64,000 bases of DNA from Dermatemys mawii (taxonomy: Eukaryota; Chordata; Testudines; Dermatemydidae): NCBI GenBank assembly GCA_007922305.1, contig ML677358.1:12355343-12419342 (forward strand), given 5' to 3'. This document shows, one piece after another, positions 36,630 through 48,328 of this stretch. Every line of letters starts with the position of its first letter. The first letter of the stretch is position 1. Position numbers and translations under genes: made by a program. The notes under the pieces were generated by a model. The model had not been told where the DNA came from. It saw only the letters and a list, made by a program, of their open reading frames with translations, and made no database searches.

Positions 36630-36912
36630 AACAAATTTAAAACTAAGTAAAGTAACAATTCGTTAACACTAGCGGGTACAACCTCAAAACCTGTTAGTTT
36701 TATTGTGCTTATTTGGATGGTTACAGTAATTGTTAACTTGGGTCTTGTCTCACCAACCAACCTGAGTAGGGTAATGCAGGCAAACTCATTCCCTCTCATG
36801 CATTGGGAAAATTTTCCTGGTGAGGGTCTATAGTTATGAAAGATCCTTTCAGTATATTCTGGGCTGAGATTCACTGGAGGACACTCCAGTGTGCGCTTCA
36901 TTAGTGACTCAC
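36630..36912. other. Noncoding sequence downstream of a candidate exon
   Basis: A minus-strand frame of 95 codons (36614-36901) runs into the SINE and has no similarity. In the minus direction the stretch lies just past the donor of the candidate exon at 36913-36969. Confidence 0.4.
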
Positions 36913-36969
36913 CTTTGGGACCCCATAAATGGCAATCTCAGCTTTCGTTCGGGGAGAAAGCCGAAGAGT
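36913..36969 (-). other. Candidate 57-nt exon (minus strand)
   Basis: On the minus strand, TTTATGTCTTCAAG (acceptor) precedes a 57-nt block that ends CCCAAAG next to GTGAGTCAC, a strong donor (AAG|GTGAGT). A branch-point-like CTCTAATAAT lies upstream. The block is 19 whole codons, open in the frame that would read TLRLSPRTKAEIAIYGVPK, and one other frame is also open. I do not recognise the peptide. It could be a cassette exon of a gene spanning this window, a noncoding-RNA exon, or chance. Confidence 0.3.
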
Positions 36970-37037
36970 CTTGAAGACATAAATTGATATAAGCATATTA
37001 TTAGAGCTAAAAGGAACCAGGAGCTCATTTCCTCTTA

Positions 37038-37140
37038 GGAACATAGAAGTTGCCATGCCTCAGGAGACCAGGTGGTCAATCTAACCCAGTATCTGGTTTC
37101 TGACAACGGCCAGTATTAGTTGCAGGAGGTTGGGAAAGAC
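37038..37140 (-). mobile_element. CR1 LINE 3' end fragment
   Basis: It reads GGAACATAGAAGTTGCCATG, CCAGTATCTGGTTTCTGAC, CGGCCAGTATTAG in the order of a CR1 3' end in antisense. About 100 bp is kept, then similarity is lost. Confidence 0.65.
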
Positions 37141-38654
37141 CTAAAGATCCATACCCTCTCGCCTCAGCCCTCACCACGTATACATGCTAACTTTTCAAAT
37201 GAAAATTGGCCCACTGAATTTCACAGGAAACTTCTCTCCAGTCCTTCTCAAAATCCTTAGGCCTGCCCTGTGCACAGTGGTGGGATCATGGAGGACAAGA
37301 ATCTGTAGGTTTGGGGGTAGCAAGGGCAGCCAAACATAGTTTCACTGCCCCCCATTTCCTTCCCCCACCTCAAGTTATGCTAAGGCATGTTTAAATATTC
37401 AGCCCTCTGAGATTGGGACTGAGCCCCATTGCTGCTTGCTCAGTCAGGAATCTCCTATACCACTTTTTTGATATTCTCTACAATTTATGCAACCTCATAG
37501 CTCAAACATTTGTGTTGGTGGCTTTCCAATCTAATACGACCTACATAAACCCGTCTATGAACCACATCCTGAAGTCCTTACTCAGCCCCTGGGGAATTAT
37601 CCTGGAGGGAGAAACAAGTAAAGGTTTACAACACTTGGTCGTCTCATTATTATTAGTGAGCGTATACACTTGCACCCGGCAGCTCTGCTTCCATACTTGA
37701 TATTTTTACAAGCCAAAATGCAGTGATGCTGTCCTAAATATTGGCATGGTTCTTGCTAGACACTCAAAGCTCTGGGGGTATGAGTCAACTTACAAACCAA
37801 TAAAAATCTCATTATTGTTGATTATAATTCTTTTGTTTACACCCCACGTAAAAGTCTAATCAACTGCTTATGTGACTCACCGTAGGAGCCTGACTTACCA
37901 GCAATCTGGTAGTGATTTCTACCACACTAATACAATATAAAAGGGTATCCTTAATAAGATGAAACAGAACCCACAAAGCATTCTTCCAAATTTTTAGCAA
38001 ATAAGGAAAAGACAACTGATTTCAATTTCTTACTCATGTGACTGTCGAAATGGTGCCTGGTCTGCAATGGTACTTGAGTTTAAAAAAACAACAAAAAACA
38101 AAGCCTGGTTAGTGCCCATTAGAGGTTATGTTTCATAATCAAATCTTAGAGTCAGACAAAAACAGACAAGTTTCCCATATCTTTTCCTAATTGATTAAAA
38201 TCAGCTGGAAGGTGTCTATGCAGAGATTGTTTAAAAATAGAAACAAAAACAACATAGCTATGTACCACTGGAAAGGAAAAGGAGTTGGGAAAATCCTAAG
38301 GAAAACAGAATATAATTAAGTTCCAGCTTGAAGACAGCCGTAAGTGGCAGGATTTTCTCTCTGAGTACATGGCACTGAACTGACCTCTGGCCACACATGG
38401 CATCAGTTTTCTGGTCTTCAATAGACTTGTCTAGTACAACAATTCCTGCTGGAAAAGAGGTCTGATTTAAACACAATGTGATGCATTTGACAATGATCAC
38501 TCACAGGGATAAATACTTAAAACAGAAAGCAGCTTTTTTGCCTGCTTTTTGACTCTTTAAATCCCTCTTTAAAACACTTTTTTGCCAGGACACCTTTAAA
38601 AAAAATTGACAAAGCTTAGGCTGCTGGTGCACTGATATGACTGCCAGTCGTGCC
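37141..38654. other. Unique noncoding sequence, about 1.5 kb
   Basis: No gene recognised. Two minus-strand donor-like words (GGTAAGTCAG and GGTGAGTCAC) lie near 37875-37900 without a good acceptor. Confidence 0.45.
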
Positions 38655-38832
38655 AACTAATACAGTCTCATTGTTTCTTTGTATCCCATATTATTCTGTC
38701 TGTATCCATTTATGGTCTCTTGTAAACTCTCTAGCGCAGGAAACATCCTTTTTTGTTCTGTGTTTGCACAATGCCTTGTACAATGGAATCCTGCTACATG
38801 ACTAGGGCTCCTAAGACGAAAAAAATAAATAT
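38655..38832 (+). repeat. CORE-SINE (MIR-like) 3' tail
   Basis: It reads TCTTGTAAACTCTCTAGCGC, TGTGTTTGCACAATGCCTTG, AATGGAATCCTGCTACATG, GGGCTCCTAAGACG, then an A-rich end, in the family's 3' order. Head missing. Confidence 0.65.
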
Positions 38833-41609
38833 CATCAACTTTGGCCTACAATTATTAGCCATTGTAATGTTTAATACAATGCTCAAAATGGTGAAGAGTC
38901 TTTTGAAGAGTCTTAAAAATCTTCTGATTTGTTTCTTCACTTATTTTTATGACCCACCCATTGCCATGGGATTCAGATGCCATAACTAAATTGAAAACAT
39001 ACAAGCAAAAATGGAAAGTTAAAAAAAGAGTGCCCATAAAAACCCTAAAGCAAGCCAGCCGGTCAGGACAGTGGGGTATCATGGCTAAAACATCTGAGAC
39101 TGAGTCAGGGAATGGTTGAGAATAGCCAAAACAAACATAAAACCGCATTGCTGTTCCACACACGTAGACATCTTCATGCAAAGCAAAGAGTGCAAACGTT
39201 GCATAAACAACAAGAAGGGGAGCAGTGGGGGATGGAACTTGCCTCTTCTCTACCAGCTTCTTCAGAATGGTCTTTTTTCCTGTCATACGAGGAGGTGGCA
39301 CACGCGATCCCTGTCAGGAAAGAGCTACTGCTGAAGAGAGACAGAAGAAACAGAGGCCCTGTCAATATACTATGATGGGGAGGTACATACTTTCCCTTCC
39401 CCTTAGCTTGTCTTCCATTTCTGCCCTTCCGTATGGATGTTCAAGGCTGCAGGCTCTGGAGCACAGGAGAAGAGCAACAGGCCAATCGTTCCTTTAACTC
39501 GAGTGGCAGCCCTGGAAGCACAGCTCAAGATTTGTGAGTCCAGTTTGTCCCTTCGAGGTGGCTTGTTTGCTGAAGGTCCAGATGCTGCAGGAAGCACCGG
39601 TAATCCTAGTAAGAAATGATTTGGTATTATCTGCAGTTAGGTTGGGTACTTCAAATAGCCAGTTGCTGGTCATGCTACAGTGGATAACAGAGGAATGAAA
39701 TACGTATTCTGTCTGAGCAGCAACTGTGCCCACAAGAGGTGACAGGTGGGATTGTGCCCAGCCCCTGGTGCTGAAAGCGCAAAGGATGGAAGATGGTGCT
39801 TGCAGACTTCCTTCTCTTGTTTCCTTGCACAGGAGCTGGAAGTAATCTGGACTTTGAACTTCACTGTGAGCAAGAAATCCATGATGCCAGTACACACAGA
39901 GGCAGGTAGTCTCCTCATGGGGGCGAGAAGGAATTATCCTGTGACCACCTCCCAGCAGTCTATTGGATCTCCAGAACATAAGAACAAACACCACAAAGGG
40001 TAGTGCCACAATCACTCCCCGCACACTCACTTGTGTCCTCCAGGTGCACATCTCCCATAGCTCTTACTGGGGCAGTAGATACATGCACTTGCCCCTATGT
40101 AGTGTAAAAAACACAATATAGACCCAAATTAGTGACATCATAGATGGGAACATCTTTAACTAAATGTAATGATCTCTCAAGTACACAGCTTGACAGAGGG
40201 ACAAGAGGGAAAACACTACCTGCTGACCAGCCAAAAATACCACTTAATTTAAACACAAATGAACGGAATGAGCGAAGAAAAATTATTTCTATAAATTTAA
40301 TAGTAATTTGAGAATAAATATTGTAAGGGAGGCATGATACTGAAAAAAGAAACACATCCAGCATTATCTTTTTGTGTAAGAGCAAGGACCTGTCAGGTAT
40401 TACTGGGGACCAGAGGATGGAGATATATATATAAACCCTCCAAATCAACATCTCTCCCCACAACAGATTTCTAAAGTGAAAAATGACACAGTGTGTATTA
40501 AAATCCATCAACTAGGTCATTAATCTTTAAATCCTGGATTTCTCTAAACACTTTTCTGGCAAACTTTAAGTCTCCTACAGGAAGTGACCCAATGGCCTGA
40601 ACACCCAGTTGTCTGTGCTTTGAAGTTGTGGAGACTTCTTAAAAATGTCTATATGACACCTACTCTAATGTCCTTCCTCTGAACACCAGATTTTGACCTT
40701 TCAGCCTTGTAAAGACTTTTTGACTCTTGCCCTGTCTTACAAAAGAATGCCTTTTCTGTGCATTTATAAAATAGTTCCAATTTCTACAGCTTCAAAAGGC
40801 CAAGGAAGCACTAATCCATATGCATTTTACCAGCCTGATAGTGTTACTACAAGCTGATATCCGGTTGTATTTAAACTGAAAATAGGCCATACTAGGTCAG
40901 ACATTACATATCTGGGAGCCCTGGTGGGAATAATTCACAGTGGAAGTCTGTTTTCCTGTGGGGTTTTAACTGCCAGTTTTGCAAATTCTTTTAGCTCAAA
41001 AGGAAAATATATTTCTAAAGTTCAAATGACGCCATAAAGACCAACTGCTTTTACAAGATACTTTATTTAACCTGGTAACTAACCCTTGATTGCTGTTTCC
41101 CAAAGTAAAGAAACAAAAAGAGTGAGCATTTCAATTGTTTCTACATAAATGCAAGTGAGGAATTTGGTCATTCAATTATCCTAACATTTTGAAAATGCCT
41201 AAATAATCAAGAGATGAAAACATTCAGCTTTATCCAAGATAATGTCCATTCTTAAAGGAATAGGCTGGTTAGTGATTAGTAGTGCTTGCAAACTAGCTGG
41301 AAAGGCTTGAGAAAGAGGGCCCATATATAATCTGTATGTTACTAAACAGAAATAGCATGTGTGTGTGTGCCAGGCACTTTGTAGACACATGGAAAAACAG
41401 ACTTCACCCTAGAAATACAAATCCAATTAGTTTGCAGAAGGGATAGGAGGAAAGGGTTATAAGATTTTTAAAATATCTAATCATCATATATGTTGCACCT
41501 AATTGACACTTTTTATCATTACTTGACCTCATACCTAATTACCCCTGCATAGATTTGTAATTGATTTTGTTATAAACTTAATCTATCGTCCCATATTTGC
41601 TATTTCTAG
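38833..41609. other. Noncoding or unresolved sequence with the longest open frame
   Basis: Contains a 185-codon minus-strand frame (39494-40051) and several shorter overlapping frames on the other strand. None has domains or a credible family. Two acceptor/donor-like pairs lie inside: plus strand 39833-39905, and minus strand near 40026-40061. Long frames on both strands over one slightly GC-richer block suggest a repeat-derived or relaxed-stop region, not a gene. Confidence 0.4.
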
Positions 41610-41678
41610 GCCTTAGTGGAATTACACTATGCTACAAAACGAGGCAAACAAAGTGCTACTCACCAGCGACAATGGCAG
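41610..41678 (+). other. Candidate 69-nt exon (plus strand)
   Basis: Acceptor TTGCTATTTCTAG is followed by 69 nt ending GACAATGGCAG next to GTAAGCAG, an exact consensus donor (CAG|GTAAG). The block is 23 whole codons and is open in the frame beginning ALVELHYATK and ending ATHQRQWQ, so inclusion or skipping would keep a reading frame. The frame stops 42 nt past the donor, as expected for intron sequence. I do not recognise the peptide; a noncoding-RNA exon or chance is possible. Confidence 0.3.
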
Positions 41679-41834
41679 GTAAGCAGAGCTATGGAACTGC
41701 AGCAAGCTCCAACACACTTATGAAAAGTGGTGAATTTAAGAATTAGTAATATTAGAATATTAGTAATATTCCCATGTGTAACATAACTCAGGATTTTAAC
41801 CCAGGTCTTCAGTAACTGAAAGGCTTACAGCTTG
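41679..41834. other. Noncoding sequence
   Basis: Short AT-rich stretch with a direct repeat of AATATTAGTAATATT-type words. Confidence 0.4.
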
Positions 41835-42030
41835 GCACTTGTATAGCTTTTATCATCAGTGTAACCTGAAGCACTTTATAGATGTATGAAAGTAGTATCC
41901 ATATTTTACAAGTGAGGTAACTGACGTGCCCAAGGTCACATGTCAAGTCAATAGCAGAGCTGGGTCTGAGACCAGATCACCTCACTCCAAGGTCAGTGTC
42001 TTAACCACTGGACCATGCCACCTCCCTCTA
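41835..42030 (-). repeat. CORE-SINE (MIR-like), nearly full length
   Basis: On the minus strand it starts with a tRNA-like head (GGTGGCATGGTCCAGTGGTT, AAGACACTGACC), passes GACATGTGACCTTGGGCACG and CCTCACTTGTAAAATATGG, and ends CTATAAAGTGCTTCAGG. Head, core and tail are in the right order. This is the most complete MIR-like copy here and anchors recognition of the others. Confidence 0.8.
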
Positions 42031-44119
42031 GCTCACTGCACAATCAAGCTTTCAATCCATCTTAGACAAATATACATCTTCCCAAACTGATTTCCAAAGG
42101 AATGAGAGTTTGGCTAATTGCTGCTAAGGGGAAACCTAAACTGTTTGATTATATCAATGGGAGATAAATTGTGCCTGAAATGTCTGTCAAACCTAGCGTG
42201 CATGTACATGAGTGACCTGTATGACTTCAAGCCAGACTATAATTGAAACTTTGTCCAAAGCAGAGAGCATTCAGAATCAACAAGTTACCAGAAATGAAGC
42301 CCTTATCAGTATATCTAATACAATCTCTTCTCCTTCAGAAATTCCTATCGTCTCACACTCAGGGGTTCAAGAAATACAGTTTCCAAACCAATCAAAATTG
42401 CACAAGGGACGGTAAAAGAATGAGTTTTATAAGAAAGACAATAATTTAGAGTTCTTGGTTTACTCTAAAAATGGCTTTCAAGTGATAATAAAAGCCAGAT
42501 AAAAAGTAATATGAGAGAGATAATTCTACTTTCAGTCAGCACAACACTTCTATATCATGATAAACTCCTGCTGTGCAGACTGGGAGTTGCTGCAGTCTGA
42601 CTTTTAGTGACTAACATTTTAAAATCAAAGTTGGATTATGCTGCATATTGTCCTTGTAACTGGAGCTCTTTTAAATATATCACTTTCATATTTAGCACAG
42701 AATCACACACGTTGCTTTTCAGAGCCCTGCACAGTAGTATTTCAGCAGAGGATGCCACTTCTGGAGCTTCAACAACACTGAACTGTCCATAGTTGTGACA
42801 TGAATCCATAGGTGCCATTTAACGTATATCTGTCATTTCACAAATCAATGTCTGCATTAAGGGTTTGTTGAAATTTCCATATTTTGGCGGTGACCAGAGC
42901 TCTGAGGCCATCAGGAAACATTTGCAGTGATACAAGGTTAACCATACTTCTTAGTGAATCAGTATTCCTCCTCTCTTTTTCTCCAATGTTCAGTTCATTT
43001 CCCCCTTTTCCCAGCACCAGCAGAATTTCCAAGGGCACAGAACTTAAGGCAGATAAAACACAGTTCACTCATTGGCTGGATGTCAAATGGGAATCTCCCA
43101 GAAAAAGATATTGGTCCCACTCCACATTTTTTAAAAAAAATCTAGCTCATTAGAGAGCTGCAGTTGGTGAAATCACAAAGGATGAGCTTCCTTTCCACAG
43201 TTCTGGGATCTCACAAGAGACATGGGAGCAAGTCTGTAATGAGGGTTTACAATGACCATTGACAGACTATGTGGTGGGAGGCGTGATGCCAAAAATTATG
43301 ATCTAAGTGGTCAGTTTGGTTAAGAAATTTTGACTGGTGAATCAGTTCCATGCAGGAGAGTCCTACGGTAGAAGATGTGAGAAGTAGGTTGAAGACACAA
43401 AATAAACCAAAGAGAAGAAAAAGGAGGAGGACTGGTCCAAAGTCAAAGGGAAAAGAAAGGATGACACTGAAGCAAAAGGAAAGAAAAAAAAAATCTTAAG
43501 TCAGAGGTGAAAGGAAAGGTGATGGGAAGCCAGCTGAGTAGGAGGCAAAAAGACCTGTCAGCAAGTTCTGGTCCACAATCCTGTCCTTCAGTTAAAGTTA
43601 GACATTCGGCCTCATTAGGCTTTTCATTAGCAATACGTGTTTCTGAAGTGGAGTGACAGGGGTGTGCTGGAAGAATGTGGGGATTTAAAACTCTAGTCTT
43701 ACTACACTCAGAACAGCGACTGATCCAAAGCCCAATGAAGTCAATAAGAGCCTCTCTGTTGATTTTAATAAGCTTTGGATCAGGCCCTCTCTCTCTCTGA
43801 TCTTGTGGCACCCATGGGTGCATTTCTGAGCCCACTGCTCCACCACAAAATGAATAAAATGAACACACACTCATCATTGCTGCCTTTGGACAAAATGGAG
43901 GAAAAGGTAAACACAATGGAAAAAAAAGAGTAGGGAATAGCAGTGGCCCTCTCCCCTCCCCAAATCAAAGCCAGGATAAAAACACTGGAGAGCAGTACAG
44001 ATGGTCAAACAGACCAAACAAATAGATCTCTCAATGATAAGGAAATGTGTTATCTGGGAGATACCACAGGAGAGGGATGCAAAAGCAAAGTGAAAGTTAG
44101 ATGCCCAGCTTCCATCAAA
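42031..44119. other. Unique noncoding sequence, about 2.1 kb
   Basis: No gene recognised. 43690-43800 holds an imperfect palindrome (TGATCCAAAGCCCAATGAAG ... GCTTTGGATCAGGCC), which fits the old palindromic repeat noted elsewhere. The 157-codon minus-strand frame (43443-43916) has no similarity. Confidence 0.45.
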
Positions 44120-44640
44120 AGTTAATGGACGTTGGGCACCTAGTTGCCCTTTTGTATCTTTGGAAAACTGCCTCCTCCATTTCCTCCAGGTTAAGCTCTT
44201 CTTGTATTTTGGGTGCCCATCTTTCAAAGGTTACCATTCTCAGCAAATCAATATTCTCGTCCTCGATTCTCGGCATATAACTGACTTGCACTTTTGAAGG
44301 AACAGCCACTCAGCTGAGACAAATCACGACTTCAGATGTTTGTTCAGGCATCTTTTCAAACTGGAAAGGCCCAAAGTAAATATTTCTGGTTCTGAGATTT
44401 GTTCTCAAGCTCACATTCCTCCAAAAAGTGATTACGTTAGGACATTTCCATAACACATGGATCAACAACCCTATGACTCTTCCAACACCACCATCAGTTC
44501 TCTGGGCCTTTGATCCCTGCTTTTTAAAGTCTAGGAGGGAGCCCAGTGCATCTGAAATAATCTTTGTTCTACCAGGCACAAGTAAGGATCTAGAGAAGAT
44601 GTCCTCATAGCACATCCTATGCTCATATCATGCCCAAAAG
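44120..44640 (-). pseudogene. Decayed LINE (L1/Tx1-like) ORF2 C-terminus
   Basis: One minus-strand frame is open from 44615 to 44115 apart from a single in-frame TGA at about 44310. It encodes LLIHVLWKCPNVITFWRNV at about residues 61-79 of the upstream part. That has the H-x4-C-P...FW pattern of L1-type ORF2 C-terminal regions (compare 'LLHxxWxCPxxxxFW'). The partner Cys pair upstream is not visible, so the motif is broken. Past the stop, RIEDENIDLLRMVTFERW fits the low-conservation tail of such proteins. No reverse transcriptase or endonuclease part lies upstream. Chance similarity cannot be excluded without a search. Confidence 0.5.
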
Positions 44641-45951
44641 ACAGTTTTAATTTGCTCTTTGGCTCCAACACTTTGCAATAGGCAGTAGGACCTGAGATAA
44701 TGAATAAATAAGTTTTGAATATTTGCATTGTACAAGATTCACTCAAGCATTGAATCTACAGCTCAGAAAATCCTAGAACAACATGTATATGTATATGCTC
44801 CTTTTAAAAAATGCTGGACATTCAACTATGTATGACTGTTTTCTTAAAAGACTGGTTTTATTTAAGATGAATTAGCTACAAACTGCTAATAGTCACATTT
44901 TGAAATGAATGCTTTATTCTTGCACCTAGAATAATTCAGCAATTGGCTGGGAAAGGCTACTTTATAAATGATTATCTTTCTGCTCAGTATTTAATACATT
45001 TCAAACGATTGTCTTTCTGTCTTTGCATTTATAGCAAACACTCTCCAAAAAACTCTAACTCCTCCTCCCCTTCTTGAAGCTTCTAAATGAATATAGACAC
45101 ACAACAGTGTGCACAAATATGGAAAAGGCTAAATTACTGACAGCATGACAATCTATGGCTTCAGAGCAAAGACCTAAAATATGGAATTTATTAATGTGTT
45201 TGTTTAGTGAATACAGTACCACAGTGTCATCTTCAAAGAAGACTGGTTTTATTACTTGGACGGAACAGTCATATTAACAACAACAGTACTGAGATTCCCT
45301 CTTAAATCCCTTGTTTTTCTTTTCAGAGTTCAAGCCACAGATGAGGTGAGCTTCTTTGGTTTAAGTGACCAGAAATTTGAATTCTCCTCTAGTGACAAGT
45401 ACAGAGGCTTAAGACATGCAGTGGAAATTCAACTGCTACACATGCAACTCCTGCTACAAATCTGTTACTTCAGTGGAGTGAATCCCTCCAGCCATTCCAG
45501 TGCTATGTTCCTTTACACTGGAAGTACCTGACTGAAAACTGACTGTGTTGGCTGGCTTGCTTGTCGACTATTTAGATTTAGGGAAGAGTATTTCATTTTC
45601 TACAGCTGACATGAGCTGGAGCAGTGTTCTTCAGCCTGCACTCACTACTTGAACCAAAACGTTTTGTTGACATTTAGAAATGTCTGGCTTTTCATGTTAT
45701 TTTCCATTTTCAGGCACCTCTAACAATTCCTGGTTCTGGTCCAGACTTGATGCTATGTTCATGTGGAAGGCCATTCCAGCCCAATATTGTAAACCCAGGC
45801 AGGGATGGTTTGAATAAAGTTTGCTTAGCAAAACATCACCTCTGAATCCTATGACGCTCACCCAATGCTCAAAGCTACTGCGGGGGAAAGTATAGGCCCA
45901 AAGTTTACTGCTGATCAGTGTCTGTCCTGTCTCAGGGCTCTATACCTAGGT
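44641..45951. other. Unique noncoding sequence, about 1.3 kb
   Basis: No gene recognised. A 19-nt block between TTTCTTTTCAG and GTGAGC (45327-45345) looks like a microexon but is too short to support. Confidence 0.45.
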
Positions 45952-46264
45952 CAGGGGTCAGCAACCTTTCAGAAGAGGTGTGCTGAGTCTTCATTTATTC
46001 ATTCAGATTTAAGGTTTTGTGTGCCAGTAACACATTTTAACGTGTTTAGAAGGTCTCTTTCTATAAGTCTATAACATACAAGTAAACTATTGTTGTATAT
46101 AAAATAAGTAAGATCTTAAAAATATTTAAGAAACTTAATTTAAAATTAAATTAAAATACAGAGATCCCCAGACCCTTGGCCAGGACCTGGGCAGTGTCAG
46201 TGCCACTGAAAAAATCAGCTCGTGTGCTGCCTTTGGCACTCGTACTATAGGTTGCCTACTCTTG
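45952..46264 (-). mobile_element. hAT nonautonomous element, CAGGGGTYGGCAACC family, copy 2
   Basis: A 313-bp element from CAGGGGTCAGCAACCTTTCAG to GGTTGCCTACTCTTG. The flanks ACCTAGGT (45944-45951) and ACCTAGGC (46265-46272) match at 7 of 8 positions. It is inverted relative to copy 1 at 17715 and shares the AT-rich middle (CTATTGTTGTATATAAAATA) with copy 3. Confidence 0.9.
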
Positions 46265-46813
46265 ACCTAGGCCATAGCCCATATGCTCCAAACCCAGCTG
46301 ATTAATTTACAGCATAAACATCAGACAGTTTAACAAAAATGAAAGCAGTCAATTTATCAAGAAAAAAGGAAAAAGTACTAGACTTGCATCTCCACACCAC
46401 CCACCACTGTCACAACATGTCCCTTGCCCACCACTGTGTTCCTCCACCAAATAAATGTCTCCGTGTTTGCCTTAGACAAGATTAACTTATTTAGATTCAA
46501 GGGAGCAGCTGTCATAAATCAAAATGAAAGAAAAATATCTTCAGTGTAATCTCTGTTTATCTAACTGGTTTTGGCAGTGTCTCTAATTTCTTATTAACTC
46601 CACAGTGGAGCCTTCTCATGATTTCCCAAAGGCTGTCACAAATCTTGTCTCATTAGACCATTTGATCGACAGAGGAAATACTGCCCACTAGTGGTCTGAG
46701 TGAACGGGCTTTTCATCAGACTCACCTCAGAAGTCCACTGAATACATTTCAACTGCCTTTTGCTGTATGTTTGCACATCGACAGACAACATGACTTCACC
46801 CAAAAGAGCTAGA

Positions 46814-46816
<3 letters not shown>
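46265..46816. other. Noncoding sequence
   Basis: No gene recognised. Confidence 0.45.

Positions 46817-46863
<47 letters not shown>
46817..46863. repeat. Compound (CT)n(CA)n microsatellite
   Basis: About 14 CT units at 46817-46845 run straight into about 9 CA units ending at 46863, without interruption. Length variation between individuals is likely. Confidence 0.98.
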
Positions 46864-47126
46864 TGATTCTTGTATAAACCTATCACATTTTTAATCAAGA
46901 AATCTAACCTAATCCTTATGAAAACACGGCTGATGAAGTATAGGGGCAACTGCAAGATTTTTGTAGGTTGTTAAACTGTTTAATTCTGCCTAGTCATGCT
47001 TCCCATAGCATACGAGCAGTGCCAGGTTTAAGTCTCATTGGTGAGTGTGTAGGCAAACATAACAGTTGTACTTAGTAAAAGCTCCCATATAACTTTGGGC
47101 CTCAGAACCATTTTTTTTCCTCCCAG
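46864..47126. other. Noncoding sequence
   Basis: No repeat or gene recognised. It ends in the polypyrimidine tract of the next candidate exon. Confidence 0.4.
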
Positions 47127-47185
47127 AGGAAAGAACACAGGGCCCTGGGGTTATCCTATACTTCTTCTGACCATACCACAGGATC
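47127..47185 (+). other. Candidate 59-nt exon (plus strand)
   Basis: A very strong acceptor (CCATTTTTTTTCCTCCCAG) is followed by 59 nt and then GTAAGTTTC, a good donor although preceded by ATC instead of CAG. Two of three frames are open across the block. The length is not a multiple of three. No recognisable peptide. It is on the same strand as the candidate at 41610-41678, so both could belong to one transcript. Confidence 0.22.
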
Positions 47186-48224
47186 GTAAGTTTCTATCTG
47201 GACAGCCACCAAATCCGAGTTTAAGAGACCTCTCAATATTTAATCTGAATGACAAATCTCACAGTGCAACTTTCTCCTGGCACTTGAGTGTGAACATTGT
47301 GTACAAGATCGAGTCCCAGAATAGGTTATGAATTCATTGCATTTGGGCTAAGAGTTCACAAAGCTACTAAAAGAGCTACAGGGAAGCATGCATCATGTCT
47401 GCTATGCTTCACACTTTCACATCTAATTTGCTTGTGAACATTACATATTCCTGTCACTTGAATTTTTAGGAGGGGTTTTTAACATTCTTTGAAGCACAAC
47501 TTTGGGGCCCTGAAATGACTGTTCTCTGCAAGTTATAGTTTACACCATTCAACTGCTTGTGAATGATGATGTGATGACATTTATATGTCTATTGAATCAT
47601 GGGATATTCAGATATGTGGCAAATTAGGTCTATTTTCAACTCCTATTATATAAACAGTGGTTTGGCTTTTCAAAAACATATTTCTGAAATCAAACAAAGG
47701 CAAACATTTAAGCATACTATTTGTTGTAGCACAGTTATATTTTGCAGCTCTGAAGCATTAATACTGTCTCATCACCAAAGGGGACACGGGAGGAGAAATA
47801 CATACAGAATTTCTTCAAGATTTACTTTAAACATCTTCATTTAATACTGCCTAGCAAAGGAAAGGTCCGGTCCTGTAATGCTTTACTGACGTGAGTAGCC
47901 CTACTGACTTCACATGAGTATGGGTTTGCAAGAGCAAGTTCTAACTTAGTATACGTTGTCACTCTGAAAGTTTTGACCTGCTTGGAAATCTGGCTTATAG
48001 CTCTTACTGTGGGCTCCTGGACTGGTTTTAGAACCCCCAGGCAAGGTCAACAGAGCACACAGGTTAACTGGCAGGGTCACAAAGCCCACCTGCTTGGCCC
48101 CCTACTGGCCCAGGATGAATTCCTATAGCAGAAGCAGCAATAGCACCAGCATAGAGGAGAATGCCACTAGCCCAGAAGGTTTTTCCCCTGAACTCTGAAG
48201 AGCCAGTACAAGGATAGAGGAAGG
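47186..48224. other. Unique noncoding sequence
   Basis: No gene recognised. 47865-47940 weakly matches the ancient palindromic repeat (GACGTGAGTAGCCCTACTGAC). Confidence 0.45.
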
Positions 48225-48328
48225 CCATAAATGAATCCCAACACTGTAATATCTGGGTGGCCCATAATCATCAATGATTACCCTTGTGAGGTAGAGAAGC
48301 GTGATCGATATCTGGGGAACTGAGGCCC
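48225..48328 (-). repeat. CORE-SINE, 3' part (split by a MITE)
   Basis: On the minus strand: GCCTCAGTTCCCCAGATATC, GCTTCTCTACCTCACAAGGG, then GGGCCACCCAGATATTACAG. This is the 3' half of a MIR-like SINE whose 5' half resumes at 48578. Confidence 0.65.

Noticed and set aside
39833..39905. 73-nt plus-strand exon
   Set aside because: The acceptor is good but the donor GTAGTC is poor, and opposing frames make coding unlikely.
43443..43916. 157-codon minus-strand frame
   Set aside because: No recognisable domain; overlaps an ancient palindromic repeat.
45327..45345. 19-nt microexon between TTTCTTTTCAG and GTGAGC, reading VQATDE (cadherin-like)
   Set aside because: Too short to separate from chance, and no neighbouring cadherin exons.
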